Below, piece by piece: positions 13,712-26,597 of a stretch of DNA of 64,000 nucleotides. The stretch spans positions 1 to 64,000 of the forward strand of contig JASAMV010005088.1 of NCBI GenBank assembly GCA_030248065.1, read 5' to 3'. The notes beneath the pieces are model-generated. The model worked only from the letters and a program-made list of their open reading frames with translations, made no database searches and was not told the origin of the DNA. This DNA is from Rhynchonema sp. JSB1_4 (Eukaryota > Nematoda > Chromadorea > Monhysterida > Xyalidae). The stretch's first letter is position 1. Each line of letters starts with the position of its first letter. Position numbers and translations under genes: made by a program.

Positions 13712-14560
13712 TCACTTTTTACACACCACGATTTTGGGTGATATCTACGCAAAAAAGTTTTTTTTGATTTGCAGTATTTTAAAAGTAACTACAACTCAAG
13801 TTCATTCCCATATGTCAACGCAAGGCCAAGAAAGCGCAATTTTTATTCCGATGGGGAAGTCCTTTTCTGAAAAGTTATAAAATGTTGGATTACGGTAGAT
13901 ACAGAAGCTGATATCGCAAACCAAGTGTCAGTACAATACCTGAACATTTATACCAAAAGTTCGAAAAGCCAAAAGATTCGTATTATTCTCGGTGTGCCCT
14001 CACTTCCGCCAGCACAGTACAGCCTATGATTCTTATTTTCCTGCCTTGAATGAGATTATGCGTCTTCTTCGTGCTCCATTTTTGTTTTTGATGCTTGGTT
14101 GAATTATGTAGTTTACATTATGCAGATTATACTTCAACGATTTTTTTGCCTGGTCTCGTTAAAAACATTTTTATTCTTTATATAAAAAGACTATAGATCA
14201 TCCGCATTGCCATGAAATCACTTACTGACGGGAGCAAATTCAAGAATGGCGGACTAACAGATAAATTCAGATAATAACGAATAAAGTTTAAATGCAGGAA
14301 TACAAAATATAATAATAATAGTAATCAGCCTAACAAGAGTCTAGCTCAACAAACAAAGCACACAGGTATTCAGGTCTTGCTCATTGTAAAGCTATTGATC
14401 TATAACTTCTATGAAATTCATAAAACCATGAACTTGAGTTCTCTGATGATAAATACTTTTCGCGAAAATATTAGAGGTTCATCGCAGTTGAAATGCAGTT
14501 GCTTCGTTTTGCAACAAAGATTTGAATATATATTTTTACATGTAAAATGTTTCATTAGGT
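13712..14560. other. Spacer downstream of arginine kinase
   Basis: AT-rich, with no recognisable feature apart from the minus-strand polyadenylation signal at its right edge. Confidence 0.4.
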
Positions 14561-14566
14561 TTTATT
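14561..14566 (-). terminator. Polyadenylation signal of arginine kinase
   Basis: AATAAA on the minus strand, 30 bases past the arginine kinase stop codon. This is suitable spacing for a short 3' UTR. Other AATAAA-like words occur in AT-rich DNA, but none as close to the stop. Confidence 0.6.
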
Positions 14567-14595
14567 CCCGTAATTTTATGTTGATTAACTTGCAT

Positions 14596-17500
14596 TTAAC
14601 CGCCCAGTTTCTTCTCCATCTCAATCAGTTTCTTGACGCCATCGTACATCTGCTTAACGGCCTGAATATTTAGGCGAATTTAGGCAGATCAGATTGTATA
14701 AATGCAACATACCTACTGCCCTAGACGAATTATGCGGCCTTTTTTCGCACTGACGCGCGCGATGAGCGTTACCTGTTGAAGCATACGCATTACGGTAACT
14801 GCCCACTGGCAAGTGAGCGCGCGCGACGCTGCGACGCAAGTGCTTTTATGCATTGTAGGCTTAAAGAATCAGATGAATTTGATGCTTGATTGCATATTTT
14901 GCTTCGTTGTGGGTCTTTTGAAAAAAATGAAAAAACATAATGAAAAAAGGACGATCAAATCAGTTGCAATGGATTATGTTGACAGTGCGTATCTTTAGCA
15001 AAATGTTGTCAGTAACAGCGACATTGTGATTTTCTCATTATTGGTGGAAAAATAGACAGCGTTTTCCGGCGTTATCGCGTGATGCGTATAATGTATGTAT
15101 AATTATACCAGCACCAGTGAACAGACAAAAATTTGGCGCGCCTATCCTTCAACATGCAACGCTCGTCGCGCGTTGACAACAGGCGATCGCGCGCGCAATC
15201 GCGAAAAAGGCCACATAATTCGTCCAGGACTGTAGTATGTACAAACTTTCTGACAAAATTCCACAAAATCACAAAATAAGAAACATGCCTGGAACTCAGT
15301 GAGACCGAGACGTGCCTTGTTTGAAACATCATAGACGCCGCCTTCCGACTCGCTGTGCTCACCGTGGATACCTGAATTCGAAAGGGAATCAGGCTTATGC
15401 CTCGGAGCGAGAACCCTTACATAGCCTATGTAGTACTAAACGCATAACTTACCACGGATCTGCAATTTCATCTCGTCAGCGGCCTTCTGGAACTCAGGGG
15501 TGGCGCTGAGTTTCGGCAGCTTGATGTGCACCTGAAAAAATCACAAACATCGTGTCAGAGTGGGGGTCGAACCACCAGGAACACGGCACGAGTAATTGGT
15601 GACGTCCGTAATTGTTATGTTCAATAACGTTTATCAGTCAGTGACAATCAATGAGCCAACTAACCGACGCACGAACGGTTGTGCCCAAGTTGCTGGGGCA
15701 GAAGGTCAACCAGCCGAGACGATCGTCGCGGGAGAACGGCGCTTTCGATTCGATGATGCCGACTCCCTAAACGTTGTGATGGTGTTTTTGCGTCACCCTG
15801 TATCCGTCTGTCACATGAATATTGCGATCAGGGAGTGGTGTTAGGTGTTGTCTGGTATTCAATACCACGGAATAACTTGCAAAAATCACATCAATAAACA
15901 AAAATTACAGTTACTTCAATCACAAAAATTGCAGTAAACCCTACCGTATACCTTGCACAATCGGCCGAGCACCTGTCCGACGTTGCCGCCGTTTTGCATA
16001 CTGATGATACGCAGATGATCCTCCTCGTTGCACCTTGAAGAAAAATTGAAATTTTGAGTTTTTATGTTTTTTACCCCCTCAATTTTTCATCTGCTGTGGA
16101 AGAAAGCAAAAAGTTATGACGCTGCAGAAAAACACCCCTCACCAGACGAGGAAGGTCTTGTTTTTGTTGTGGAAAATACCACGGCCGGTCGGCCAGTAGC
16201 GACAGGCGTTCGCCGCTTGCAAGAAGCTGCAAAGTGGAACATAAATTCGACACTTTAATCTAAAAAATTCAAAAGTTGGTTGAAAGCGCTGCTCACCGAT
16301 CGCCCTCTTTGAACAGGAAATGGTCAGCAATGAGCTGGTTCTGCACTTCCTTGGTCATGCCGGTCAATGGGTAGTAGGTACCTGTTTTGAAGAGAAGGCA
16401 AGCTATTGTTAATTTTCTCTTTCATGTACGAGAAACCGGATGAAAACGATAAAATAATGACACGCGGTGCTTTGATGCAAACAATAAAGATATCCAACCA
16501 GCGAGCTCTTCATCCTTGATCTCGTCGAAGATCTTCTTCACCTTGCCCTCCATCTCTTTGTAGTTCTGAAAACTGTTAGTCCGGTATTACTTAATATAAT
16601 TATTTCTCTGGCTCTAAAATACAATTTTCAAATAAATAAGTCGCAATAGCGTCATCTTATATCGTTCGGGTACACACCTCCTCGGTCAAGCACGGGTTGA
16701 AGGGGTATCCCTGCAGCGAGCGACCACAACGGATACGGGTCGAGTTGATGTATTTGCCTGGAAACTTTTTTTGAGCTAATACGATGATTATTCGACAAAA
16801 TTCCGTAAAAACAGTTTGACGTTTAAAAATTTCCATTAAGCTTCCACCTTCAGGGTCGAGGTCGGGCAGCTGGTCGATTTTGTCACCTCCCAGGTCGGTG
16901 GCCGGCTGCTTGTCGGTAGCTTTGAAGCCATTGTGGTATTCCTGAAAGTAGACTTTAGCAATACTTTTCTTGCCAAACTGTATTTAATCAGTTGATTTTT
17001 TGCCATTTTAAAAAGCCCAACCTCAATGAGAGGGTCGAACAACTCCTTGTAGAGCGTGTAGGCTTCGGCGTCAGGAGCGTACACACCGACACCGCTGTCC
17101 AGGTTCTTCACGCCTGAAACGTTTCACAACTTTTACAGTTTTTGATGATACGGTCCCCTCTTTTCATAATCGCGTCTGTCATCAATTTTTACTCAATTGT
17201 GTAATTCAACCAACACGATTAGTTCATTCAAAACGTCCTTCTTCATTCGTGCATTTTCACGCGTGCTATAAAATGCATGCTCCTGAACAGTATACGGTTT
17301 CTCCTGCATGTGTGTGTATTTGTAACTTGCATGTATAACATACAAAATGCAAAGCAGACGATAGCTTTTGTTACGTCATCAGCACATCCGCCATATATGG
17401 CTTATTTGAACGACTGTATGGCTTGGTGGTCCCTTTTTCTGTCCGAAGCGAAAAACAAACGTCTGTTTGCTTTTAACACCCTTGCAAAGCCCTTTGCTTT

Positions 17501-18822
17501 ACTGCGAGGCCGTATGTTCTTCAGTGAACCGCATTATGACAATAACGGTGCAACGACCATTGTAGTTTTTCGAAGCAGCGTGTCACGACTAGAAGCGATG
17601 GGATGCACAAACACATTGTCCATAAGATAAGTGCACCCATCAAGCCTTGCAGTCCTATGATGCCCGTGAATGGAGTGTGCAAAAAAGCAGCATCTCCTGT
17701 TTTTGCACAAAGCCCCATCGTTTCTGATCTATCCGTCCGAGCCACCCGACTGTGGCGGCGGCAAAAACTACTGCTTCAACTAAATCCCGTGACTTGCAGC
17801 GAACTGAGATGAGCGATTTTGAAAAAGTCGCACACAACTGTCGCTGCTGTTGCTTTATCCGACCTTCGAGCGTGTAGTGTAATATTACACCACACGAGGC
17901 AAACCAACGGTATGTCGGCGACATTTTTCGGAGCCTAATTCACCAAAAGCGTACAGAAGTTACTGGCCACCGAGCGAAAAAGTGACTGGATGTGTGTAGG
18001 AAAAGAGATGGTGCGTTGCAAGCTGGGCTAGCTTTTACAGCGCAGGCATGGTGTCGTTTTGGATCCTTGGCGGTTCACGACTTTCTTGAGGTTCTTTCGG
18101 AAACACCCAGTGGAGCTTTCCAGGGTTTACGCGCTTTTGAGACGGTTACATGTGAAGATTGCCAGTGGGTGTCCAAACATCTGACAATCCCAGATCAGCA
18201 ACAGGTCTTCCAGACAAAATAAATTGGCTTGAACTTCTGAAACCAGCAGCTCAACCCACTTCCCGGCCTAACAAATACACTCCTCGTGTACCTCCCTCTG
18301 TCCGGTTCGGCTAACGGAATATTCCAACAAGGTCTGTCAAAGGCGTGCGTCCATCTTTAACCAACCGGACTGGATCACATCCCAGAGTGTCGCGCCAAGT
18401 TTGGTCTTGCGGACTTTGCACGCATTCAGAGTGGCCTCGGTCAAATGCTTCTTCACCAGCGACTTGCAGTCGGCGGCGGCCTGTAAAATGCATTTAAGAG
18501 GAAAACTTAAGCACATGTTAAGAGAAAATCATTATAGCGCACCTGCAGGGTTTTGAATCCCTCCTCACACAGTTTTTGAGTGTCAGCGTCAGCCATGTCT
18601 CCGTCTGAAGGTTTGATTGGTTGATCGTCGGATTGGGGTGGTTGGTCAGAGAACTGCAATGAATAGGAAGAGAATACTTCATATGCAATCGAAAAGAAAG
18701 TACTAATATTATAGTTATAAAAAGAAGTGAAGAGCATTGACAGAATTATATGATATGATTCCGACCGGTGCATCATCGTTTTCGACCACGTCCGAGGCTT
18801 TGCCAGTGCAACACAGAGGCAT
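14596..18822 (-). CDS. Arginine kinase, 14 exons, with N-terminally extended form
   Basis: Transfers phosphate from ATP to arginine to make phosphoarginine, the invertebrate energy buffer, in the cytosol. Minus-strand exons, all phase-compatible, are 18766-18822, 18543-18653, 18366-18480, 17022-17113, 16848-16941, 16678-16757, 16499-16565, 16297-16381, 16143-16226, 15952-16033, 15665-15766, 15453-15531, 15289-15371 and 14596-14661. An internal ATG at 18596 gives 360 residues, the usual family length. The upstream exon adds 38 residues beginning MPLCC (398 in all). The substrate-specificity loop SGVGVY falls at residues 63-68 of the short form. Other hallmarks present are [16 protein letters not shown], the ATP-binding [15 protein letters not shown], the NEEDHLR glutamate, the reactive Cys in [13 protein letters not shown], and [15 protein letters not shown]. 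All expected catalytic positions are intact. The third intron is about 1.25 kb and holds no recognised gene. The last intron uses a GC donor. Confidence 0.96.
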
Positions 18823-19594
18823 GGTGAAATTATGAGTATATTGGGTTTAAAGGGATCGGGACACTCACAGCACAGGCTCACAACAATTACTTTATAGTTC
18901 AGGAAATGAGTGTACTAGTGACAAACGTTTTCCTCAAGACTCGGCTGGAGAGGTTGGACGCAAGCCCTAATTGAATAGATCTCATTGCATATCGCATTAA
19001 ATACCGATTGCCCACCATTACTGCGGGTGTCTAGGTGCAAGTAGATATTATTACGACGACTCATGGTATGGTTTCTGTCGCATGGTCGCGCTTACGCAGG
19101 CGCTAAAACATGATGTGGGGCATATGGCTAGACTAGCAAGCCACAGTGTACTAGTGGGCAAACATGGACTCTATGGTTACCATAGAGAGAACACAGTGAC
19201 ATTAGAAGTCGGCAATGGAACAATGCACCTGCGTTTGTGATACAGCTGGTACCAAATTGGCACCCGTGGCCTGTGTACGTCGGTACCTTTGAAACCTCAC
19301 CTCTGTGCAGGTAAATGAGGCAACAAACCACTGAGGCATCGCTGATTCGATAAAGCACAAAGGCGCGCGCGCGCAAAGAATTAGCGTTCGCCGGGGAGAA
19401 ACTTGACTGTCAGAGATCTCGGGAGAGTCAGAGCGCACTAGTGCTTCAGATAACATCGGGTAGATATGTATGTACGGATGCACGTGCAGAAACAAAAAAA
19501 GGGGAAGCGAAGTAGCATTCCGTATAAAAGTGATCAAAGACCGTGTATTCAATCAAACAATCAATAATCAATCAATCAACACACCGAATCTCAA
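18823..19594. other. Upstream region of arginine kinase
   Basis: Should hold the promoter and any 5' UTR exon of the minus-strand arginine kinase. I see no convincing TATA box or other named element. Confidence 0.35.
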
Positions 19595-19789
19595 TCAATG
19601 ATCGTCTTCAATGATGCCCTCGACCTCGTCCAGGTATTTGACTCGTTCACGCAACGGCTCAAAATCGATCAAAAGACTCAATACAGCCAAAATCGCGAGA
19701 AAATAGAGAAAGTAGAGCCACGCTTTCCGCGTCTGATCGTCGAGTTCGAGTTTGGCACCGCCGAAATTTTCTTCAATCCAGGCTAGCAT
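19595..19789 (-). CDS. Small single-pass membrane protein (64 aa), unidentified
   Basis: An intronless frame from ATG to TGA. Residues 1-23 are acidic and polar, a strong hydrophobic helix follows (AWLYFLYFLAILAVLSLLI, about 24-42), and the tail is highly charged (EPLRERVKYLDEVEGIIEDDH). The base composition is GC-richer at third positions (GAC, CTC, CGC) than the flanks, as in the confirmed exons here. The layout suits a tail-anchored or single-pass ER/mitochondrial microprotein, but I do not recognise a family. It lies 770 bp upstream of arginine kinase on the same strand with no splice sites in phase, so it is likely a separate transcript. A chance ORF with one hydrophobic run cannot be excluded. 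Confidence 0.5.
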   Translation of the reverse strand: MLAWIEENFGGAKLELDDQTRKAWLYFLYFLAILAVLSLLIDFEPLRERVKYLDEVEGIIEDDH

Positions 19790-22700
19790 GCGCTCTTAAT
19801 ATACACCGGGCCTACTAAAGGAGACGGGTAGCATTAAACACGCGAAAATGGAAAGGACGTCTGGGTACGGGACGCACTTCTGTCTAGCTGTTCTGAGGTC
19901 TCACACGTGCACTGAATTATCCATAGCTAATACTATGTATACGTTCGTATGGGTGTACGTTTGGTCATAAAGTATGGACGAAGTTTTGCTGACAATAAAA
20001 CCTCATCGCAATGACACCTGGCATTTCCTGACATTTTCATAAAGCGTCCCTGACATGCTGTTATATTGAAACTTGCTTGGGTATGGTGTTTGTGGTTAAA
20101 AGAGGCGCGGCGAAGGAAAATGAGAGTCAGGCTGTTCTGTTGGTTGTACGCCTTTGAATTCGGAACCTGGCACAAAGGCTTGTACGTTCGCCCTGGCAAA
20201 CAACAAAATAATCGTATAAAATTACAATCTATTGCCGAGAGACGACCATTGCCGGACAACTAATGTGCTTTATATAGAAGGTGAAGATATCAAATTCTCA
20301 TTTGTTCCAAATATTTCATCGCAAAGTGGCAACAAAAGTCAGGCACTATCCGGTCGCACGCGAGGGTTGTTAGCTGAGAACGCTGCCAGCTGTGGCTGTG
20401 CAGACTAGGAAGGGAACCCGGTTCGTAGATGCAGAAAAACGAAACAGCCGTTCTTTTGCGGCCGGGGTTGTATACTTTTGATGTCATAAAGCGCTGCTAA
20501 GCCGTAAACTGCGAAAGCTCGTTCCTTCCTGCACCTAACCACCACAGCACAAACACTCACAAGAAACAGTACAACCTTATGCACCGGCAGCACCGGGGCC
20601 GAGCGAAGTTTTTGTAACCATCAGTCGTTTGCTGACAAAAGCCAGAGTGAAGCACATTGGCCCAAAAGAAGGACAGACGTATAGCTGCCACACAAAACAG
20701 GGAGGAGAATATGCAAAAGGAGGAAAGATGCGCTCGATGCAAACACACAGCAGGAGAAACCATTATGTGACATAGACTAGGTACATGTATGTACAATGGG
20801 TACTATGCGTTCTGGTAGTGAAAGCGACAGGGCGGCTGCACCATAGGCTGCTTCGTAGTCAGAAACTTTTCAACGTTTTCCACCTTTTTTGATGTCAGAA
20901 GCTTTCTAGCTACAACAGCTGAGGTGCAGGGGATCTTTAGCACACAATAGAAAGAAGAGCAGATCCAGCTTAAGCCTAGGCACAGTTTTTGTTTGTTGAA
21001 CTCCACACAGCACCAAAGCGACATTAGCAGCGCCGTGTAACACCGCGCCAGAATGCCTCATTGTTCAATGGCAGTACCCCTTTAAAGATTCAACGAGTGT
21101 GTGCACCCATTGTTGTTTGTTGCAGCACAGACACAGACAGCATGAGAGAGAATTTACGCTGGTTTGAAAAACATCAGTCTAAAACTGGCTGTGGATTGCC
21201 TGACGTTGGATTACACTCCAGCCAGGATATCCGTGTGCTACATATACTGTATGTACATTACTGGTTATATGAGACGGTTTGGTAACGGGTGTTGGGATCT
21301 TGTCAGCCATTGGCTTTGCTCGACCCAACAATTCCGAGATCAACGTGAGACATAATTCCTTGGAGTTTTGCGGAGTTCATAAGAGTTTGTAAACTTCAAG
21401 CATTTGGTTTTTTGACAGTTTGGAAACAGTTTTGTCATCCGTCTCAGCATTCTGGATATTGTAAGAAAATAGCGTTGTCGAACCACGTACATACAATTGG
21501 AATTAGAAATGGTATATAGCTTGAAAAAGGGTTCGGGTAGGAATATAGGTGTGATTGATGTGGCTCCTGGATCAAAATCCACAATGAGCTGAAAGAAATC
21601 GTAAAACACCAGATACAGTGAGTTGAGAAACCAGAAACTGTAACCTTGTTCCAAGCAAAAAAGAATGCGCTTGTGACCCCCGCCTGATCCTAACTTCACG
21701 ACTGACGACAGGACACCCACAGGGCAGCAGCGGCACACACAAACCTACAGCGTAAGCTGTAAGCTACAATGAATGCCACCACCACAGGGAGAAAAAGAAA
21801 TTTGAGCGCCGACACATGGTACAAGCGGCCTAATATGACATGCGTACACCGGAACTTAGTACAGGAGACAGAGAGAGACAGCCATACGGGGGGACACATG
21901 CTGAGCACAGCTGCTTTTATGCCGTGCTTTTGCACAGTGTTGTCAAGCGGTTCGACTGGGCAATGCTGAAAAAATAGCTGTCGTTTTTTTGTCAGAACCG
22001 GCGGAAGCAAGTGTTACTCTCTTTTTCGCAGTGCAAAAGTTGCCAAGAGCACTGACATCGTATGGATCGCCAGTAAATGCTTTGAAACGCTGCAGATAAA
22101 CTCCACAATGGCAGCGAGTCTGGAAAAATGCACTGGAGGTTTAGCGATCACAGATGAAAGCTCACAAAAGTTTGGGAGAAAACGCCAATACGCACCAGGA
22201 GCATGCAAACCCACATGCAGTTCATGGGGAATGCGGCCCGGCACGTCTTTAGCAGATTGCGCCAAGCTGCCGAGATTTCGCCGCAGACCGTAGCTCAACC
22301 AGGGTGGATCAGAGAGCTATAATGTATATTTTCCTGGACAAATACACACACGACCACCCTCGCACAGCAAACGTCTGCTACCGACCCGACCCATAACCAT
22401 CATGCTTGCGCACACACGTGCCTGAGAGAAGGTCCTACATATATATCGCACGCAAGCACGCACTTGTGCGCTGGGACAAGATGCTGCTGTACAGTCAGTC
22501 CAGCCAGCCCGGTCTCTCATATGTATGTACGTATGTACATGCTGATGATGCAATGTAGCAGCCATATAGGAACCGGTTGGTCGAAATTATGGGGTACAAA
22601 ACTACAAAAATGAATGAAACATCTACTGGTAATACCGTACTAATGGTGATCGTGGAAGAGACATTGCAACTTGCTCTAAGTAGACTTGGCGGTCGGGAGC

Positions 22701-24857
22701 AAGGGCGCATCCAGGAGCCACAGGGGCCATGCCCCCTTGGTCAGATTGGCCTCTGAAAGGGGGGCACCGTTTCGGAAGGAAGAAGAGAAAATGACCCCCA
22801 ACTGGCAGGATTTTTACTCCGGTACGCATAAAAGTCCAAAATCGATTTGTACACCATTTCCGAGGAAATTTGGGGGTGGCGCGTGCAAAATAAAATGCCA
22901 CAATTTCGTGCGCTACGCGCGCATGGTCACATCTTTTTGCATAGAATGTAGTGTAAATGCCTCAAACTTCAAACAAGCACTAAATATAAATGACTTTTCA
23001 GAAATGGAACAAGCACTATATAAATATGATTTTTGAATTTTGCCTCTCCCTTAGCAAAAGCTGGATTCACTACTGGTCGGGGAGAACATTTTGTGTATGC
23101 CCTGTACTCTCCCTGCCTTATTGGGGCACCCCAGTTGCAAGCAGGAAGCAGCTGCAAGTTCAATAGCACAAGTTGCGTCAAATGCACTAATTAAATTGCT
23201 GAATTGCCACGTGGAGAGATGGACTTTTTACCGACGACGAATTTTCCCTTCTTGATCACTCAAATCCAAACATTCATCACGTTCCTTCCCATCCCAACTA
23301 CTAGTTACAGTAACCCCAACCGAACTCGTCTGCTGATTCTACCCAGAACATCACTAACCCACAAAGATTCCACGACAACAAAAGAATAAATTGATTGCGA
23401 ACAATTCGTGAATGGCAGTGGATGTTCGCCCTTTCTACAGCCGGACCAAAAGACTACAACAGCACCATGGCAAGATGTAAACAGTCCAGCTGAACACAGC
23501 CGTGTTGGCCTCTCGAGCAACCTTGGTCGCCCAGAACTTTGAAGCTTCGAGGCAACTTGGAGTGGAGTGACGGGAGCTCACAGATCGAACATAAGAGATC
23601 GCCCAATGGACCAAGATCTACTGGGGTCGACTCGATCTGGCGCTAAGTGAAATTCAGTGATATTATTTGCTTTATTTTGCCTAGCCCAGATTTGTTAGTC
23701 GTTCGGTGATACTGTGATATTCTCAGTGATCCCGTTTGATGATTTATTCCAATTGAAACGCCCAGAATTTAAAAAAAATGCACTAATTTTTCTCTCACCA
23801 GTGGTGGTCAGCTCTTGAGAACGGGTCTTATGAATAACAGAATAATAGGGAGCGGAAACAGGTTGAAGTTTCCGCATGTATACCAACCTCGGCGAAAACG
23901 TCCAACGTTCGTAATATGGGTGTAAGAAACGAGGTTTAAGAGAACACAAATTCGAATTAGCAAGAGCAGAACCAAATTTGCGAGATCTTGGACTGCCTTC
24001 AAGAGAACAGCAACAGACATGCATACATTGTATGACCACCAAATTGTTTGTTCCACGAACAAGCCGACCTCAGGCAGCTTTGGCGAGGCAATTGCCTTGT
24101 GATGTGAAGGCCAAAACACGAAACATTGTTATGCTATACCGCAGAACGCACGCAGCGATACGTAGAAAATTACTCTGGCTGGCACATAAACTGAGATAGA
24201 AATATTCAATTCTGTGGTGTGTTTTCATAAACAAAACAACAAGAGCGATGTTAGCAGTGCAGTTCATTCCGCGCACAGTCAGTGATTAAGCCGTAAAAAT
24301 AGTGCTGGTTGAATAGTAAGCTTCAAAGCTAAACGCTCGATGTATACAGCTGGGATTGGATGTGTCTCAGCGTTTGCTCTCGGAGATAATGTAGCGTGCT
24401 CGTGCCAGTAATATATTTTTAACGCGTTTTTCTATGTCAATATGAACTGATCAAAATCTATAGGTTGCACTGGCTGCACTCTGCGCCAGAGAGCCGTCCA
24501 GAACTCCCCAATCCATTTGTTTTTACTTTCAGCACTTTGTCATATGACATCTTTGAGGTCACCAGCGGTTGATGTACCGGTCGGAAACACATGTCGTCAA
24601 TTGAAAAGATAAAAAAAATTGACTACAAATAAAAAGCCACACAGAGATTGCCTCAAACTCGTAGCTGGAAACTGGTTCAAATGAACGTCAAGTGCTCTTT
24701 CAGAAGGAAAAACGCTCGTGTGTTATAAAACTTTCACAAATTATGTGCACTCGAAAATCGGCACGGTGGTGAGAAATGCCCGCGTAAAAACGCGAGTCGA
24801 GCTCAGAGTCGGGGACACGAAGCAGAATGCAAAAAGCGGTTTAATCTCCGAGCTAGG
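19790..24857. other. Gene-poor 5-kb stretch
   Basis: Read on both strands for exons, domains and transposon proteins; none was convincing. ORFs are all under 135 codons and of low-complexity or random composition. No tRNA, rRNA or long terminal repeat is visible. Confidence 0.45.
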
Positions 24858-25091
24858 TATACTCTAACAATACTTTTGGGAGAAGCTTTTCAAACGTGTT
24901 GCCTGATCCGTAAAGCGCACGCAACAGGCGCAGCCAGCTGAGTTTCGTAGCATTTCGCAAATCACTACGTTAGACTTGTATGTTGAGCGGCTGGCAGTCA
25001 CGTGACCGCTGCAGCTAATACACGCATAATGAGCTTTACGGATCAGGCAACGCGGTTGAAAAGTTTCTCCCAAGAGTATTGTCGGAGTATA
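24858..25091. mobile_element. TA-flanked MITE, copy 1
   Basis: A 230-bp element between TA dinucleotides with about 55-bp imperfect terminal inverted repeats. The left end begins TACTCTAACAATACTTTTGG; the right end is its reverse complement with a few changes (ending TATTGTCGGAGTA). A second copy of identical length lies at 62164-62397. Length, terminal inverted repeats and TA duplication fit a non-autonomous Tc1/mariner-type element; no transposase is encoded. The superfamily is inferred from the TA target site only. Confidence 0.85.
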
Positions 25092-26597
25092 GCTGGGTCC
25101 GGCTGGCATTGCAAAAACATTATGAAAGAGACAGAAACTGCGTTTGGGTTTGCAGTAAGAACTTTTCGAGCTCCATTAACACCTAAACCCGAAACTTCTG
25201 ACCTGTTTGGTCCCAGCGTGTGGCTCCTGCCGTACCGTTGCATCAGCGTCGTGTTCATTCTGGCGCTGTTTCTCTTTCGTCGCAACATTTGCATACGCAA
25301 TAACGGGTGAGTGCTTGAACTCAGCCCTGTACATTATGGGTGATGGCCCAACACAACACCGTTCTACTTTGAACTGAAAAAAACATATTTAAAAACACAC
25401 AAAAAATATGTATTGACGAGTCTTTCCTTGCAAAAATAGACTTCGGCCATGATGCACAATACGGGCTAATGTAAACCCCTTAGCTCTTAGCAAACTTTGC
25501 TCCCGCGCGAACTCGTAAACTCGCGAACTCGTCGAAATTTTATTTCTAGGTCCGCAAACAGGTTCACAAACGGAAATAATTTATTGACGATAGCCATCAT
25601 TGAATCAAGTCGCTTCTGGGACCTGTTGACTAATAACACGCAAGCTAAAACACGGCATTTAGGAAGCTTTTGTGTGAGAAAACTTGCCCTACTACTACTG
25701 ATTAAGCTGTTAAGTGCGCCTATATCCTGCAATGGAAAACCTTTCAGCTCAATTTACGCGTCTGAGCAACCTTGATAACCTGTTGCGCCAGCAACCAAAT
25801 TGCCCTGTATCACACGGTCATTATAGCCTGCTGTTCACAAATAAAAGTTCGCTAACTTTTCTGTTGCCTCATGTGTGTGTGTCTTTAAATGCAGAATAAC
25901 GCAAAAAAACAGCCGGGCAGATATTTTTAAAACAGAGTTCTCCTTTTAATAACTTCGGGCTTCACGCATATGAGACACACATGACCGCTGCTTAGCAACC
26001 ATGCAGTGTTCCAAGCGAAGATACAATTTTGCATGTACTATCAGAAGCCGAGGCATCATCTGATTCATGCTACGTACAGCACCTACATTAGCACACAAAA
26101 CCTTTTCATGTATCATTGTGCACATTCTTGCAAGAAAATCATCTCGAAAAGCCTGTTGTTTGCGAATTTGGGAAACCTAAAGCTCCATAAATAATAACTG
26201 TGTCTTACGTTATTGAAAAATTATCAAGTTGGGAGTTGGTCATGGAAGCACCTGGTTGTTTTGTAGTATGTACTTGGTTTCAATCACTCAAACAAACATA
26301 CAATACAGCTCTCTTTTTATTTGTAAATTCATGCAGGCAGAAACAGGGCCCTGAGAAATCTGGAGGTTTGGTGTCACGCAAGCAAGGTTATGGTTTGGTA
26401 CAACCTGGTCAAAACAAAATAAAGACCTGAACTCATAAAGCGAATATCACCAGCAGTCCCAAACGTAATTGTAGCACATGAGTGGAAGGAAATCAGAGTA
26501 GAATTTCGAACAAAATGCAGTCAACGGCACCTGATTTTAATTCAAACCAATATAACGTAGTAGGTATATAATGGCACTTTGCCCTGTAGGGTTGGAT
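25092..26597. other. Non-coding spacer
   Basis: Lies downstream of the galectin gene on its strand. No exon or repeat family is recognised beyond short homopolymer runs. Confidence 0.4.

Noticed and set aside
15545..15590. tRNA B-box-like sequence (GGTTCGACCCC on the minus strand)
   Set aside because: No matching A-box, acceptor stem or anticodon arm could be folded, and it lies inside an arginine kinase intron.
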